From positions 2,418,001-2,482,000 of the forward strand of contig NZ_CP077941.1 of NCBI RefSeq assembly GCF_019722725.1: 64,000 nt of DNA, in the 5' to 3' direction. Both the position numbers and the translations under genes were made by a program. Shown here piece after piece: positions 1 through 9,806 of this stretch. The DNA is from Vreelandella profundi. GTDB lineage: Bacteria; Pseudomonadota; Gammaproteobacteria; Pseudomonadales; Halomonadaceae. Within the stretch, counting starts at the first letter, position 1. The number at the start of each line of letters is the position of its first letter. Below the pieces are notes generated by a model that searched no databases, was not told the origin of the DNA, and was given only the letters and a program-made list of their open reading frames with translations.

Positions 1-357
1 CACGGTAATGTAGCGGCGATCTGTACGGCGCTGATCGCTGCGCTGCACCTGCGCGGCATTAGCATTGAAGGCCGTCACCCATGGTATTTCCCCACCCCTG
101 CTGAGTATGCAAAGCGGTTAGAAAGTGCCGGTTTTAAGGTTGAAAGTATCGCGCTGATTCCACGCCCAACGCCACTACCGACCGGCATGGCAGGATGGTT
201 AAAAACGTTTGCCAGCCCGTTTATGCATGGTTTGGATGAGAACGTACGTAAAGCCGTATTAGAGAATACCTTGATGCTGCTGGAGCACAGCCTTCGTGAT
301 GGGCAAGGAAACTGGACGGCAGATTATGTTCGTCTGCGCGTTTCAGCCCGCGCGTAA
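1..357 (+). CDS. SAM-dependent methyltransferase, C-terminal part
   Basis: An open frame enters from the left edge and stops at TAA 355-357, giving about 118 residues. The segment around PWYFPTPAEYAKRLESAGF resembles the C-terminal half of class I SAM methyltransferases of the UbiE/trans-aconitate methyltransferase type, where a tyrosine/proline-rich strand precedes the last beta hairpin. The SAM-binding Rossmann half would lie upstream, outside the window, so substrate cannot be inferred. It converges on moeB with only 20 bases between the two stop codons, and I see no clear terminator between them. Confidence 0.7.
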   Translation, partial: HGNVAAICTALIAALHLRGISIEGRHPWYFPTPAEYAKRLESAGFKVESIALIPRPTPLPTGMAGWLKTFASPFMHGLDENVRKAVLENTLMLLEHSLRDGQGNWTADYVRLRVSARA

Positions 358-377
358 CGTAGCCCAACGGCTGCCCC

Positions 378-1133
378 TTACCGAAGCGATGCACATACCG
401 GGCAGGCAGGGTCTCTTGGAACCTGAAAGTGGCGCCATTGGCCGTTCAAGCCATCAAACGTAGAAAGCCCTTGATGGGGTATGCCGGCGCCGCTGAGTAG
501 CTTGAAAGCTTCAATCGCTTGGAAGCAGCCAATTAAACCAACCAAAGGCGCCATAACGCCGCTTTCAGAACAGCTGAGCGCTTCGTCGCCGCTATCATCG
601 GGCGGGTAAAGGCAGGCGTAGCAGGGGCAATCGGCTCGGCGCGGATCAAACACCGCCAGCTGGCCAGAAAATCGTATGGCGGCGCCAGAAACTAACGGCA
701 CACCGGCCTTTTGTGACGCCGCATTGATGGCATAGCGGCTTGAGAAACGATCGGTGCAGTCCAGCACGACGTCCACCGAAGCGATCAGGTGTTCCAGCGC
801 GTCACCTTCTACATGCTGGTCTAACGCGATGACGTGACAGTGTGGATTAAGCGACTGCATGCTGGCCTGAGCCGAGCGCGCTTTATTGTCACCGATACTC
901 GCCTGCTGGTGAGCGATTTGGCGCTGAAGATTGGAAAGTTCAACATGGTCAGCGTCGGCAATGGTGATGCTCCCCACGCCCGCTGCGGCTAAATAAAGCG
1001 CAACCGGTGAGCCAAGGCCGCCGGCGCCAACAATCAGGGCATGGGCCGACTGCAGACGCTCTTGGCCCTCAATATCCACCTCGGGCAACATAATCTGGCG
1101 GCTATAGCGCAGCAGCGCCTGGTCATCCATCAT
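378..1133 (-). CDS. moeB: MoeB/ThiF-family adenylyltransferase
   Basis: E1-like enzyme that adenylates the C-terminal glycine of a small sulfur-carrier protein such as MoaD or ThiS for molybdopterin or thiamine synthesis in the cytoplasm. About 251 residues. The nucleotide-binding motif GAGGLGS is near residues 36-42. Two Cys pairs (CPCYAC in the middle and CPVC at the C-terminus) form the structural zinc site typical of MoeB. The ATG at 1133 was chosen because it follows a GAGGATAAG ribosome site and starts just after the lrp stop; ATG 1130 is also possible. The order hemA-prfA-prmC-moeB is conserved in Pseudomonas-like genomes, which supports moeB over thiF. Confidence 0.88.
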   Translation of the reverse strand: MMDDQALLRYSRQIMLPEVDIEGQERLQSAHALIVGAGGLGSPVALYLAAAGVGSITIADADHVELSNLQRQIAHQQASIGDNKARSAQASMQSLNPHCHVIALDQHVEGDALEHLIASVDVVLDCTDRFSSRYAINAASQKAGVPLVSGAAIRFSGQLAVFDPRRADCPCYACLYPPDDSGDEALSCSESGVMAPLVGLIGCFQAIEAFKLLSGAGIPHQGLSTFDGLNGQWRHFQVPRDPACPVCASLR

Positions 1134-1137
1134 GGGC

Positions 1138-1650
1138 TTACTTATCCTCAAATTCCTCATAGGCGGGAATGTGTAAATTAAAGCTTTCTTTTACCTCTTC
1201 CATCACCACGTAGCTTTTGGATTCTTTCACGCCCGGCAGCGTTAACACGACATCTCCCAATAGCTGGCGGTAGGCGGACATTTCGGGGATACGGCATTTT
1301 AAGATGTAGTCGAACTGGCCTGAAACAAGATGACACTCTTGGATTTGGGGGAGTTTTTCGACAGCGCGACGAAACTCATCAAAAACAGCAGGCGACTGTG
1401 TTTCTAAGCTGATCTCAACAAAGACTAATAAGTTGGCTTTTAAAGCCCGGGGATCAAGAATCGCTTGGTAGCCACGAATAATGCCGGCCTTCTCAAGCCG
1501 CTTAACGCGCTCAAGACAAGGCGTTGTGGATAACCCCACTTCCGAGGCTAAATCAACGTAGGAGATACGCGCATTCTCTTGCAGGCAGCGCAAAATTTTA
1601 AGGTCGATACGGTCCAGCGTTCTATTTTTAGGTTTCATGCCAGAATCCAT
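1138..1650 (-). CDS. lrp: Leucine-responsive regulatory protein Lrp
   Basis: Lrp/AsnC-family DNA-binding regulator of amino acid metabolism, 170 residues, close to E. coli Lrp (164) in length and sequence. The N-terminal winged helix-turn-helix contains LDRIDLKILRCLQ and TTPCLERVKRLEKAGII. The C-terminal RAM/ligand domain contains EIQECHLVSGxFDY-like and LPGVKESKSYVVMEEVK segments that are signatures of true Lrp rather than generic AsnC proteins. It lies 17 bases after prmC and a few bases before moeB, inside an otherwise conserved cluster. ATG 1638 is an alternative start; neither start has a strong ribosome site. Confidence 0.9.
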   Translation of the reverse strand: MDSGMKPKNRTLDRIDLKILRCLQENARISYVDLASEVGLSTTPCLERVKRLEKAGIIRGYQAILDPRALKANLLVFVEISLETQSPAVFDEFRRAVEKLPQIQECHLVSGQFDYILKCRIPEMSAYRQLLGDVVLTLPGVKESKSYVVMEEVKESFNLHIPAYEEFEDK

Positions 1651-1667
1651 TGCTAATAATCGGGCCG

Positions 1668-2519
1668 TTATTTTAAGCGCCCAAGAGTAACGCGTTCATG
1701 CCCGCCTAGGTCACAAACACTTTCAACGTTTTGATAGCCCGCGCTGCTGAGCGCCGCGCGCACCTTAGCCGCCTGGGTGTAGCCGTGCTCAAGCAGTAGC
1801 CAGCCAGATGGCGCTAAATAACGCTGAGCAGTATTCACCAGATGCAGTAGATCGGCCATGCCCTCAGCCCCCGCCACCAGCGCAGAGCGAGGCTCAAAGC
1901 GCACATCGCCCTGCGCTAAATGTGAATCATCGGCAGCGATATAAGGAGGGTTGCTCACAATCATATCGAACGACGCCACGCTCTTCTCATCGGTGCTTAA
2001 AGCACTAAACCAGTCGCTTTGGCAAAACACGGTATTGGTAATCGCAAGCGCCTGTGCATTACGGGCTGCCAATGCTACCGCTTCGGCGCGCACATCCATG
2101 CCGAGCACTTCCCAATCGGGCCGTTCACTGGCAAACGCTAGCGCGATAGCGCCAGTGCCCGTACCAAGATCAAGCAGGCGGCCTGCCGATGCTGTCGACC
2201 GGCTGAGCGCCAGCGCTACTAAGGTTTCGGTATCGGGCCGGGGAATTAACGTATCGGGCGAGGTGGCTAAGCGCAGCCCCCAGAACTCACGCTCGCCAAT
2301 TAAGTAAGCGACGGGCGTCCCTTGAGCACGTGCCGCCACGAGGGCATCAAAACGCGCATGCTCCCACGCCGGGCAGCGCTGGTCTCCCCAGGTATAAAGC
2401 CAGGTTCTATCACGTTTAATAACGTGGCTTAACAGCACTTCTGCATCGACGCGCGGTGAAAGTGAGCCCGCCGCCTGTAAGCGCTGTGCTGCCTGTTTAA
2501 GCAGCGCATCAAACAGCAT
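1668..2519 (-). CDS. prmC: Release factor glutamine methyltransferase PrmC
   Basis: Methylates the glutamine of the GGQ motif in release factors 1 and 2, raising termination efficiency. 283 residues, usual length. The SAM-binding motif DLGTGTG is at residues 117-123 and the catalytic NPPY at 190-193, the hallmark of N5-glutamine methyltransferases. Its ATG overlaps the prfA stop by one base (TAATG), indicating translational coupling to its own substrate gene. Confidence 0.96.
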   Translation of the reverse strand: MLFDALLKQAAQRLQAAGSLSPRVDAEVLLSHVIKRDRTWLYTWGDQRCPAWEHARFDALVAARAQGTPVAYLIGEREFWGLRLATSPDTLIPRPDTETLVALALSRSTASAGRLLDLGTGTGAIALAFASERPDWEVLGMDVRAEAVALAARNAQALAITNTVFCQSDWFSALSTDEKSVASFDMIVSNPPYIAADDSHLAQGDVRFEPRSALVAGAEGMADLLHLVNTAQRYLAPSGWLLLEHGYTQAAKVRAALSSAGYQNVESVCDLGGHERVTLGRLK

Positions 2520-3607
2520 TAGGCGTCCTGAAGAGCAGAAAGCTGTTCCGCCTGATACTCATGAATCAGCGGGCTGATGACATCGTCAAGCTGCTCGCCG
2601 CTCACCACTTCGTTGAGCTTATAAAGCGTCAGATTAATCCGGTGATCCGTAATACGCCCTTGCGGAAAATTATAGGTGCGAATCCGCTCACTGCGATCCC
2701 CAGAGCCTACCAGCGAACGACGCGCATCCGACTGCGTTTGATGCTGAGCATCGACGGCATTGCGCTTCAATTTAGCCGCCAGCAGCGACATCGCTTTGGC
2801 GCGGTTTTTATGTTGGCTACGCTCTTCCTGACACTCCACCACAACGCCGGTAGGTAAATGGGTAATGCGAATTGCAGAGTCGGTGGTGTTAACGTGCTGA
2901 CCGCCAGCGCCACTGGAGCGGTAGGTATCCACCCTCAAATCGGCGGGATTAATCGTGATATCACCGATCTCATCGACTTCAGGCATCACCGCAACCGTGC
3001 AGGCAGAGGTATGAATACGCCCCTGCGATTCGGTGGCGGGTACGCGCTGCACCCGGTGGGCACCGGATTCAAACTTCAGCTGTGCGTATACGCCATCGCC
3101 TTTAACGCGGGAGATAATCTCTTTGTAACCGCCCTGCTCGCCGTGACTAGCGCTGACAACTTCTACTCGCCAGCCGCGCTTTTCGGCATAGCGGGAGTAC
3201 ATGCGAAATAGGTCGCCAGCGAAAATAGCCGCTTCATCGCCGCCGGTTCCCGCTCGCACTTCCAAAAACACCCCGCGCCCATCATCAGGGTCTTTAGGCA
3301 CGAGCAAACGCTTTAACTCAATGTCCAGCTCAGCTAGCCGATCGCGTCCTTCGCTTAGCTCCATCTCCGCCAGTTCGCGCATATCAGCGTCACTGTCGCC
3401 GCTAAGCTGCTCGGCATCCTGCATATTGGCTTCAACGTCACGATACTGCTGCCAGGCAGCGACCAGCTCTTCTAGCTCGGAATACTCACGCGAGTAGTCG
3501 CGAAAACGCTGCTGGTTATTGATCACTTCTGGATCAGACAGCAGCATCGCCAGCTCTTCAAAGCGTTCCGAAAAGCTGTCTAAGCGTTGGCGCAAAGTCT
3601 CTTTCAT
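2519..3607 (-). CDS. prfA: Peptide chain release factor 1
   Basis: Class I release factor that reads UAA and UAG and triggers peptide release at the ribosome. 362 residues. The stop-codon recognition tripeptide PAT is at 190-192 and the peptidyl-transferase-centre motif GGQ at 235-237, within [10 protein letters not shown]. An acidic coiled N-terminal domain covers about residues 1-105. Its start overlaps the hemA stop (ATGA), so hemA, prfA and prmC form one coupled operon. Confidence 0.97.
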   Translation of the reverse strand: MKETLRQRLDSFSERFEELAMLLSDPEVINNQQRFRDYSREYSELEELVAAWQQYRDVEANMQDAEQLSGDSDADMRELAEMELSEGRDRLAELDIELKRLLVPKDPDDGRGVFLEVRAGTGGDEAAIFAGDLFRMYSRYAEKRGWRVEVVSASHGEQGGYKEIISRVKGDGVYAQLKFESGAHRVQRVPATESQGRIHTSACTVAVMPEVDEIGDITINPADLRVDTYRSSGAGGQHVNTTDSAIRITHLPTGVVVECQEERSQHKNRAKAMSLLAAKLKRNAVDAQHQTQSDARRSLVGSGDRSERIRTYNFPQGRITDHRINLTLYKLNEVVSGEQLDDVISPLIHEYQAEQLSALQDA

Positions 3608-4911
3608 GCGGGCGTATCATCCTTCTGACGGTTAGGCACAGGCGTGGTTTCAAAAGCGGGCTTGGCGGGCAAAAGTAGCCGCGTCGCCGCATTCAGCAGC
3701 TCGTGGTGCTCTTCAGACGCAGCATCGCGTATTGCCTGTGTCGGCTGATGAAGCAGACGGTTGGTCAATTGGTGCGCTAAGCGCTCAATGACTTTAGCGG
3801 GATCTTCACCACTTGCCAGCCGCGCTAACGCCTGGTCGCGGGCAACATCGCGCAGCGCTTCGCCCTGTTGGCGATAGTCACGGATCAGCTCGCCGCCGTT
3901 ACGAATGCGCCGCTCGTGCTGCCAACTCCCGACGCCGTGCTCAATTAATGATTCGGCTTGGGCCGCGGCAACCTGGCGGTGACGACGATTCTCTTGGATC
4001 ACTTCTTCCAAGTCATCCACGGTGTAGAGAAATACATCCGCCAGATCGCCGACTTCGGGTTCAATATCCCGGGGGACGGCAATATCCACCATAAAAACAG
4101 GCCGATGGCGGCGCTTTTTAAGCGCTCGCTCAACCATGCCTTTACCAAGAATAGGCAATGGCGAGGCGGTAGAGGAGATCACAATATCGGCATGTTCAAG
4201 CGCTTCAGGAATTTCTTGCAGCGTAATCGCCGACGCGCCCAAGGGCCCTGCCACTCGCTCGGCGCGCTCACGAGTACGATTCGCCACGGTCAGTTGACGA
4301 ACGCCCGCCTCATGTAAATGCCGAGCCACCAGCTCGATGGTTTCACCTGCGCCAATCAATAGCGCCCGTGAACGGCTGAAATCATCAAAAATACGGCTGG
4401 CCATGCTGACAGCGGCATAGGCCACCGACACGGGGTTTTTACCAATACCGGTCTCGGTGCGCACCTGCTTAGCGACGGCAAAGGTATGCTGAAACAGTCG
4501 CTCAAGCTCGCCGCCCAAGCCTTTAGACTCACGCGACTGCTGATAGGCATCTTTCAGTTGGCCCAGGATCTGTGGCTCGCCCAGCACCATAGAATCCAGG
4601 CCAACGGCCACGCGCATTAAATGGCGCGCCGCATCGTTGTCTAAATAATGGTAGGCACAGCGAGTTAGCTCATCGACGCGAAGATTATGAAAGCGCCCAA
4701 GCCAATTCAATACTGCCTGTTCGCCAGCCGCATCCGTGACACAGTAAAGCTCCGTGCGATTGCAGGTTGACAGCACGACCGCTTCACTAATTTGTGGCAG
4801 GGCACGCAATTCAGCCAACGCGGCATCGAGCTGCGTTGGTGTAAAAGCGACCTGCTCACGCACGGCCACGGTGGCGGTACGATGATTTATTCCCAGGGCA
4901 AGAAGCGTCAT
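3604..4911 (-). CDS. hemA: Glutamyl-tRNA reductase
   Basis: Reduces glutamyl-tRNA to glutamate-1-semialdehyde with NADPH, the committed step of C5-pathway heme synthesis. 435 residues, slightly longer than the usual 418-430. The catalytic Cys is C50 in [10 protein letters not shown], followed by the [15 protein letters not shown] signature, a Rossmann domain starting near ALLIGAGE, and a helical dimerization tail. It is the first gene of the minus-strand hemA-prfA-prmC operon and is divergent from the TPR lipoprotein gene. Confidence 0.97.
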   Translation of the reverse strand: MTLLALGINHRTATVAVREQVAFTPTQLDAALAELRALPQISEAVVLSTCNRTELYCVTDAAGEQAVLNWLGRFHNLRVDELTRCAYHYLDNDAARHLMRVAVGLDSMVLGEPQILGQLKDAYQQSRESKGLGGELERLFQHTFAVAKQVRTETGIGKNPVSVAYAAVSMASRIFDDFSRSRALLIGAGETIELVARHLHEAGVRQLTVANRTRERAERVAGPLGASAITLQEIPEALEHADIVISSTASPLPILGKGMVERALKKRRHRPVFMVDIAVPRDIEPEVGDLADVFLYTVDDLEEVIQENRRHRQVAAAQAESLIEHGVGSWQHERRIRNGGELIRDYRQQGEALRDVARDQALARLASGEDPAKVIERLAHQLTNRLLHQPTQAIRDAASEEHHELLNAATRLLLPAKPAFETTPVPNRQKDDTPA

Positions 4912-5169
4912 GCGTTATGCGTCTTCGCTAGTGTGTCGGACTTTTCGTCAGCCGCCGGCCTAAGCAGGCAGCTGTAACGTCAATTGTGGCTTGCTAAAAC
5001 AAGTCTTAGGTATGGTCTAAGTGAGGCATATTCAGTAGGCATAAAGATTGCCAATCACTTTTTCAAGGAGGAACATTCTATCACAGCAGGCTATCATCTG
5101 GCTCACACCACTTTGCCGCAGGCAGGCAAGCCGCTATGCTGAGCATTCGGCCACTTAATTGAGAGACGC

Positions 5170-6963
5170 ATGCGACTTCGCTCTACATTACTGGGCACCA
5201 CATCGATGGGCTCTATTTTAAGGGGTTCGACCCTATTATCCATGACCGCTGCTGCGCTGATGCTAAGCGCCTGCCAGTCTGCACCCAGCTCGCAGGATGG
5301 GCCGCTAGGCCCGTGGACAGACGACCCAATGCGCAACGCTCCGCCCATTACGCGCGGGCTTGATGCGGCAGGGCTCAGCGCACTGTTAGGGGCTGAGCTT
5401 GCTGGTCAGCGCGGCGACTATCGCTATGCCAGCCAAGGCTATCTTGATGCCGCGCAGCGCTACCAAGAGCCGGCGCTCGCTGAGCGGGCAACGTTCGCCG
5501 CCCGCTTTGGCAATGAAGCCGCCTTAATAGAAGCCTCGGCTCTGCGCTGGCGCGAGCTGGCGCCTCAAGCAGAAACGCCTAATCGCCTACTGGCGGCTTT
5601 TTCACTGCAGCGCGGTGATTGGCTCGATAGCCTAACCCAGCGTCTTTCAATTGTGGAAGCAGGCGGCCACGGCGATTTAACCGCATTTGCAGAGATTGCC
5701 GTCGCTGAAAATGCGCCATTAACGTTAATCGCCCAGCAGCTGCGCGACCACTTAGCCCAACCCAATGCCGCGCAGCTAGAGCATCATAGCGATGTAGTGC
5801 TGGCCACCGCATTGATTGAGGCGGCGCTTGGCGACACCGCCAGCGCTCAGCAGCGGCTTGATCAAGTTGAGGCGCTCGAACCTGAGTTAGCCGCGCTATG
5901 GCTGGCGAAAGCGCAGCTAGCCTTTGAGACAGGCAATCTCAAAGCGGCTCAGCAGGCTGCCGAGCAGGGTCTTAGCTTGGCACCTGACGACGTCCGCTTT
6001 ATTTTGCTATTAGCGCAGGCGGAAATTCGGCTTAGCAATATTAGCGCTGCCGAAGTTCAAACGGACGCGCTGCTAGAAAGCCATGGCGGCAATCAAGAGC
6101 TGCGTTTAGCGCTGGCCCAGCTGTATCTTGAAGAGGGCCACCCCGCCCCCGCCCAACGTTTACTCCAGCCACTGATCGGCCAACCCGACGTACCTAACGT
6201 AGCCTATTACCTGCTGGGCGCCATCACCCAAGCGCAGGGCGATATCGACAACGCCCTGCTTTATTATCGCCAGGTCAGCGAGGGCGATGAATTCATGCCC
6301 GCGCGTGCGACAGCGGCACAAATGCTGCTTGAAGAAGACCGCCTGCTGGATGCCCGCGCCTTTTTACGCATTGAGCGCATGCGCTCCGAGCGTTATTTCA
6401 CTGAGCTAGTGATGCTCGAAGTGCAGCTATTGGATGAAGCGAATCAGCGAGAGGATGCCGCTGCGCTGTTAGATCGAGAAATAACGCGAACGCCTGACGA
6501 CGAAGCGCTGCTTTATATGCGAGCGATGCGACGCTGGGAGGCGGGCGATATCACCGGCATGGAAAACGACTTACGCCAGGTACTGGTCACCGAACCAAAA
6601 AACGCCGAAGCGCTTAATGCGCTGGGTTACACCCTGGTTGATTTGAATCTTCCCGATCGCTTAGAAGAAGCCTTTGCACTTATTGAGCGTGCCTATGAAG
6701 CGGACCCCAGCAATCCTGCCGTACTCGACAGCATGGGTTGGGCCTACTACCGCCTTGGCAATCTGGAAGAAGCGTTATCCTGGCTAGAAAGTGCCTACGC
6801 GCAATTGCCGGATCAAGAAGTTGCGGCACATTTAGCCGAAGTACTCCAGGCGCTAGGGCGTGATGAAGAAGCGCGCCGAGTTCTCCAACACATCATGCAA
6901 CGAACCGACCGGCATCCGCTAATTGACCAGCTGCTGGAGCGTCACCCGGCGCTAACGCCTTAA
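5170..6963 (+). CDS. TPR-repeat outer-membrane lipoprotein
   Basis: 597-residue protein with an N-terminal signal and lipobox LMLSAC, predicting lipidation at C35. The rest is alpha-helical tetratricopeptide repeats, clearest in the C-terminal third (segments such as NAEALNALGYTL, NPAVLDSMGWAYYRLGNLEEALSWLESAY). TPR proteins at this position, between hemA and lolB, are conserved in Pseudomonas and relatives. The role is not established; the lolB neighbourhood suggests outer-membrane or lipoprotein biology, which is inference. The start is ATG 5170, with a weak ribosome site (GAGAG). Confidence 0.88.
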   Translation: MRLRSTLLGTTSMGSILRGSTLLSMTAAALMLSACQSAPSSQDGPLGPWTDDPMRNAPPITRGLDAAGLSALLGAELAGQRGDYRYASQGYLDAAQRYQEPALAERATFAARFGNEAALIEASALRWRELAPQAETPNRLLAAFSLQRGDWLDSLTQRLSIVEAGGHGDLTAFAEIAVAENAPLTLIAQQLRDHLAQPNAAQLEHHSDVVLATALIEAALGDTASAQQRLDQVEALEPELAALWLAKAQLAFETGNLKAAQQAAEQGLSLAPDDVRFILLLAQAEIRLSNISAAEVQTDALLESHGGNQELRLALAQLYLEEGHPAPAQRLLQPLIGQPDVPNVAYYLLGAITQAQGDIDNALLYYRQVSEGDEFMPARATAAQMLLEEDRLLDARAFLRIERMRSERYFTELVMLEVQLLDEANQREDAAALLDREITRTPDDEALLYMRAMRRWEAGDITGMENDLRQVLVTEPKNAEALNALGYTLVDLNLPDRLEEAFALIERAYEADPSNPAVLDSMGWAYYRLGNLEEALSWLESAYAQLPDQEVAAHLAEVLQALGRDEEARRVLQHIMQRTDRHPLIDQLLERHPALTP

Positions 6964-7091
6964 CAAAAATCATCAATGGCACGTTAAAATCAACGTGCTC
7001 ACTGAGAAGGGTAGTGATCAATAATGGTACTCTACCCCTTACGCTAAAATTTTCATCTTGCGCTTACCCTTATTTAACATGGAGCCTGTTT

Positions 7092-7739
7092 ATGCCGACA
7101 ATGACGTCCCTTTCATCCCGCTTCCCTCTCTCTATTCCTTCCTCACGCCTCTGGCTGGCGGGCATGGCGCTGCTGTTACTCGCTGGGTGTGCCTCCCAAG
7201 GCCCAATCGATGAAAGTGGCCGCCAATCCGGCCAGTGGGAGCGCCAACAGGCCGACGTAGAAGCGTTTGACACTTGGACACTAGTAGGCAAGACGGGTCT
7301 GCGCACGTCGGAAGAGAACATAAGCGCCAACCTCGACTGGAACCAGCACCCCCACTACTTTCGCATGCTGATCAGCGGCCCTTTTGGCGGAGGGCGCAAC
7401 GTGCTTGAAGGCCGTGAAGGACGTTTTTCACTTTCCAACAGCGACGGACGCTTTGAAGCTGAAACCCCCGAAGCGCTCATGGAAGAACAGCTTGGCTGGG
7501 CACTACCGGTCAGCGCCATGCCCGACTGGGTGCGCGGCCTACCCGGCGAAAATGGCAGCTATCAAATAGAAACCGACGAATTCGGCTTTCCCAGCCACTT
7601 GGCGCAAGACGGCTGGGAAATCGATTATCGCGACTGGGAGAAAGTCGATTCACTATGGCTGCCTCGTCGCCTAGTCATGCACTATGACGACGTTCGCATC
7701 ACCCTGGTGGTAAATCAGTGGCAAGCCACCGGCGAGTAA
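7092..7739 (+). CDS. lolB: Outer-membrane lipoprotein receptor LolB
   Basis: Accepts lipoproteins from LolA in the periplasm and inserts them in the outer membrane. About 215 residues from ATG 7092, which has GGAGCC upstream; an ATG further upstream would place extra residues before the signal and is less likely. Signal peptide with lipobox LLLLAGC, lipidated at about C33. The mature part, with WTLVGKTGLRT and the pattern of beta strands ending in LPRRLVMHYDDVRITLVVNQW, matches LolB. ispE follows after 24 bases, the classic lolB-ispE-prs order. Confidence 0.93.
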   Translation: MPTMTSLSSRFPLSIPSSRLWLAGMALLLLAGCASQGPIDESGRQSGQWERQQADVEAFDTWTLVGKTGLRTSEENISANLDWNQHPHYFRMLISGPFGGGRNVLEGREGRFSLSNSDGRFEAETPEALMEEQLGWALPVSAMPDWVRGLPGENGSYQIETDEFGFPSHLAQDGWEIDYRDWEKVDSLWLPRRLVMHYDDVRITLVVNQWQATGE

Positions 7740-7763
7740 TTAAGCGCACTTAAAAGAGCCGAA

Positions 7764-8636
7764 ATGATCGCACCACTAACGCTGCCAGCACCGGCAAAGC
7801 TTAATCGCATGCTGCATATTGTGGGCCGTCGTGAAGACGGCTATCACAGCCTGCAAACGCTATTCCAAATTATTGACCTCTGCGACCATATTACCTTTAC
7901 GCCTCGGCGTGATGGTGAAATCCACCTCACCAGTGCAGTTAGCGGCGTTGATCACGATGACAATTTGATCGTGCGCGCCGCGCGACTACTGCAGCAATAT
8001 AGCGGCTCGCATCAGGGCATTACTCTTGACGTTGAAAAGCGCCTGCCGATGGGCGGTGGGCTGGGCGGCGGCAGCTCCAACGCAGCGACTGTTTTGGTGG
8101 GGCTCAATCATATTTGGCAATTAGGCTTTTCTCTTAACACGCTAGCAGCGCTCGGGCTACAACTGGGAGCCGACGTGCCGGTTTTTGTGCATGGGCACAC
8201 CGCCTGGGCAGAAGGCGTTGGTGAACAGCTTACGCCGGTCACGCTTGATACTCCGTGGTTCGTGATTATTCATCCTGGCATTAGCGTCTCTACCCCTAGC
8301 GTCTTCCAAGACCCGCAATTGACACGTGACAGCCGCCCCATTACTATGGCGCGCGCACTGCAGGGGGGAGCGCCGGAGTGGCGTAACGACTGTGAAGCCG
8401 TCGTAAAGAAACGCTATCCGCCGATTGCGGAAGCGCTCGACTGGCTCGAACAGTATGCGCCTAGTCGCCTAACCGGCACGGGTGCCTGTTTGTTTGCTGC
8501 GTTTAAGACGCAACAGGCCGCACAGGCAATCGCTCATTTGTCAGCTGAACGCTGGCCTACATGGGTAGCGCACGGACTCAACACCTCCCCCCTACATGAT
8601 GACCTGGGCTATTTCACGAAAGCCCTGGGTCGCTGA
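7764..8636 (+). CDS. ispE: 4-diphosphocytidyl-2-C-methyl-D-erythritol kinase
   Basis: GHMP kinase that phosphorylates CDP-methylerythritol in the MEP isoprenoid pathway. 290 residues. N-terminal PAPAKLN carries the substrate-binding Lys (K12), the ATP-binding glycine loop PMGGGLGGGSSNAA spans about 95-108, and GADVPVF supplies the catalytic Asp near 137. The C-terminal LTGTGACLFAAF is the third GHMP motif. A tRNA-Gln remnant lies directly downstream. Confidence 0.96.
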   Translation: MIAPLTLPAPAKLNRMLHIVGRREDGYHSLQTLFQIIDLCDHITFTPRRDGEIHLTSAVSGVDHDDNLIVRAARLLQQYSGSHQGITLDVEKRLPMGGGLGGGSSNAATVLVGLNHIWQLGFSLNTLAALGLQLGADVPVFVHGHTAWAEGVGEQLTPVTLDTPWFVIIHPGISVSTPSVFQDPQLTRDSRPITMARALQGGAPEWRNDCEAVVKKRYPPIAEALDWLEQYAPSRLTGTGACLFAAFKTQQAAQAIAHLSAERWPTWVAHGLNTSPLHDDLGYFTKALGR

Positions 8637-8666
8637 AAGCGCCCGGTCATCGCAATCGTTTATTGT

Positions 8667-8710
8667 TGGGGTATCAGCATTCCCAGGTTTGAATCCTGGT
8701 ACTCCAGCCA
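8667..8710 (+). pseudogene. tRNA-Gln remnant (acceptor stem plus T arm only)
   Basis: Many gammaproteobacteria have a tRNA-Gln(UUG) gene between ispE and prs. Here only 44 bases remain: the 5' acceptor strand TGGGGTA plus TC, then the variable/T-arm segment ATTCCCAGGTTTGAATCCTGG and the 3' acceptor strand TACTCCA with encoded GCCA end. The two acceptor strands still pair over seven positions with one G-U, and the T stem CCAGG/CCTGG is intact. The D arm and anticodon arm (about 30 bases) are missing, so it cannot be a decoding tRNA. The T loop reads TTTGAAT rather than TTCGAAT. A short CCAACC/GGTTGG hairpin follows at 8708-8722. Confidence 0.82.
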
Positions 8711-8768
8711 ACCTAGGGTTGGTCAGCGTTTTCTCCCCCGATCCCCAATACTGCAAAGGTGGCTGCGC

Positions 8769-9710
8769 GTGTCAAAATTGATGGTTTTCACTGGGAACGC
8801 CAATCCCGAGCTCGCTCAAAAGATTGCCGAGAGCTTGGACAGCCGGATGGGTAACGCCACGGTGGGTCAATTTAGCGACGGCGAAATCGCAGTCGAGATC
8901 AATGAGAACGTACGTGGCAAGGACGTCTTCATTCTGCAGTCCACCTGTGCACCGACAAACGATAATTTAATGGAGCTGATTCTGATGGTCGACGCTCTTC
9001 GTCGTGCCTCAGCAGCCCGCATCACTGCGGTACTCCCCTACTTTGGCTATGCACGTCAGGATCGTCGCGTACGCTCCGCTCGCGTGCCTATTTCTGCCAA
9101 AGTCGTTGCCGACATGATGGTTAAAGCAGGCGTTGACCGCGTGATGACCATGGACCTGCACGCAGACCAGATCCAAGGCTTCTTCGACGTACCGGTCGAC
9201 AACGTATATGGCTCACCCATTCTGCTGGATGACATAGAGCGTCAGAATTACAGCGACTTAGTCGTAGTCTCTCCTGACGTAGGTGGCGTTGTTCGCGCTC
9301 GCGCCATCGCCAAACAGCTAAATGCCGATCTTGCCATTATTGACAAGCGTCGCCCTCAGGCTAACCAAGCTCAGGTGATGCATATCATCGGTGAGATTGA
9401 AGGCCGCACCTGCGTGGTCGTCGACGATATGATCGACACCGCGGGCACGCTATGCAAAGCCGGTGAAGCGCTTAAAGCGCACGGCGCCAAGCGCGTTGTG
9501 GCTTATGCGACGCATCCGATTTTGTCTGGCCCGGCGGTCGACAACATTACCAACTCCGTACTGGATGAAGTGGTGGTGACCGACACCATCCCGCTTTCTG
9601 ACGTTGCACGTCGTAGCGGAAAAATTCGCCAGTTGAGCGTTGCCGGCCTGATCGCAGAAGCGATTCGTCGCGTCAGCAACGAAGAATCCGTCAGCGCGAT
9701 GTTCCACTAA
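8769..9710 (+). CDS. prs: Ribose-phosphate pyrophosphokinase
   Basis: Makes PRPP from ribose-5-phosphate and ATP for nucleotide, His and Trp synthesis. 313 residues, near identical in architecture to E. coli Prs. The start is GTG at 8769, giving [16 protein letters not shown]. Conserved blocks include [29 protein letters not shown] (ATP site) and the PRPP-binding [12 protein letters not shown]. It ends [12 protein letters not shown] small GCCCC/GGGGC hairpin follows the stop at 9726-9740 but lacks a T tract. Confidence 0.97.
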   Translation: MSKLMVFTGNANPELAQKIAESLDSRMGNATVGQFSDGEIAVEINENVRGKDVFILQSTCAPTNDNLMELILMVDALRRASAARITAVLPYFGYARQDRRVRSARVPISAKVVADMMVKAGVDRVMTMDLHADQIQGFFDVPVDNVYGSPILLDDIERQNYSDLVVVSPDVGGVVRARAIAKQLNADLAIIDKRRPQANQAQVMHIIGEIEGRTCVVVDDMIDTAGTLCKAGEALKAHGAKRVVAYATHPILSGPAVDNITNSVLDEVVVTDTIPLSDVARRSGKIRQLSVAGLIAEAIRRVSNEESVSAMFH

Positions 9711-9806
9711 TCGCCTGACGATATAGCCCCCTTTTGGGGCCACGGAAACGCTGTCATCTGGTCGCGGTCGACAGCGCCTTCCTTACTTAAACTAAGAGGC
9801 AATTCC

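Noticed and set aside
5075..5158. 27-codon leader peptide before the TPR lipoprotein gene
   Set aside because: It would need an ATT start three bases from the Shine-Dalgarno, which is too close; kept only as a low-interest observation.
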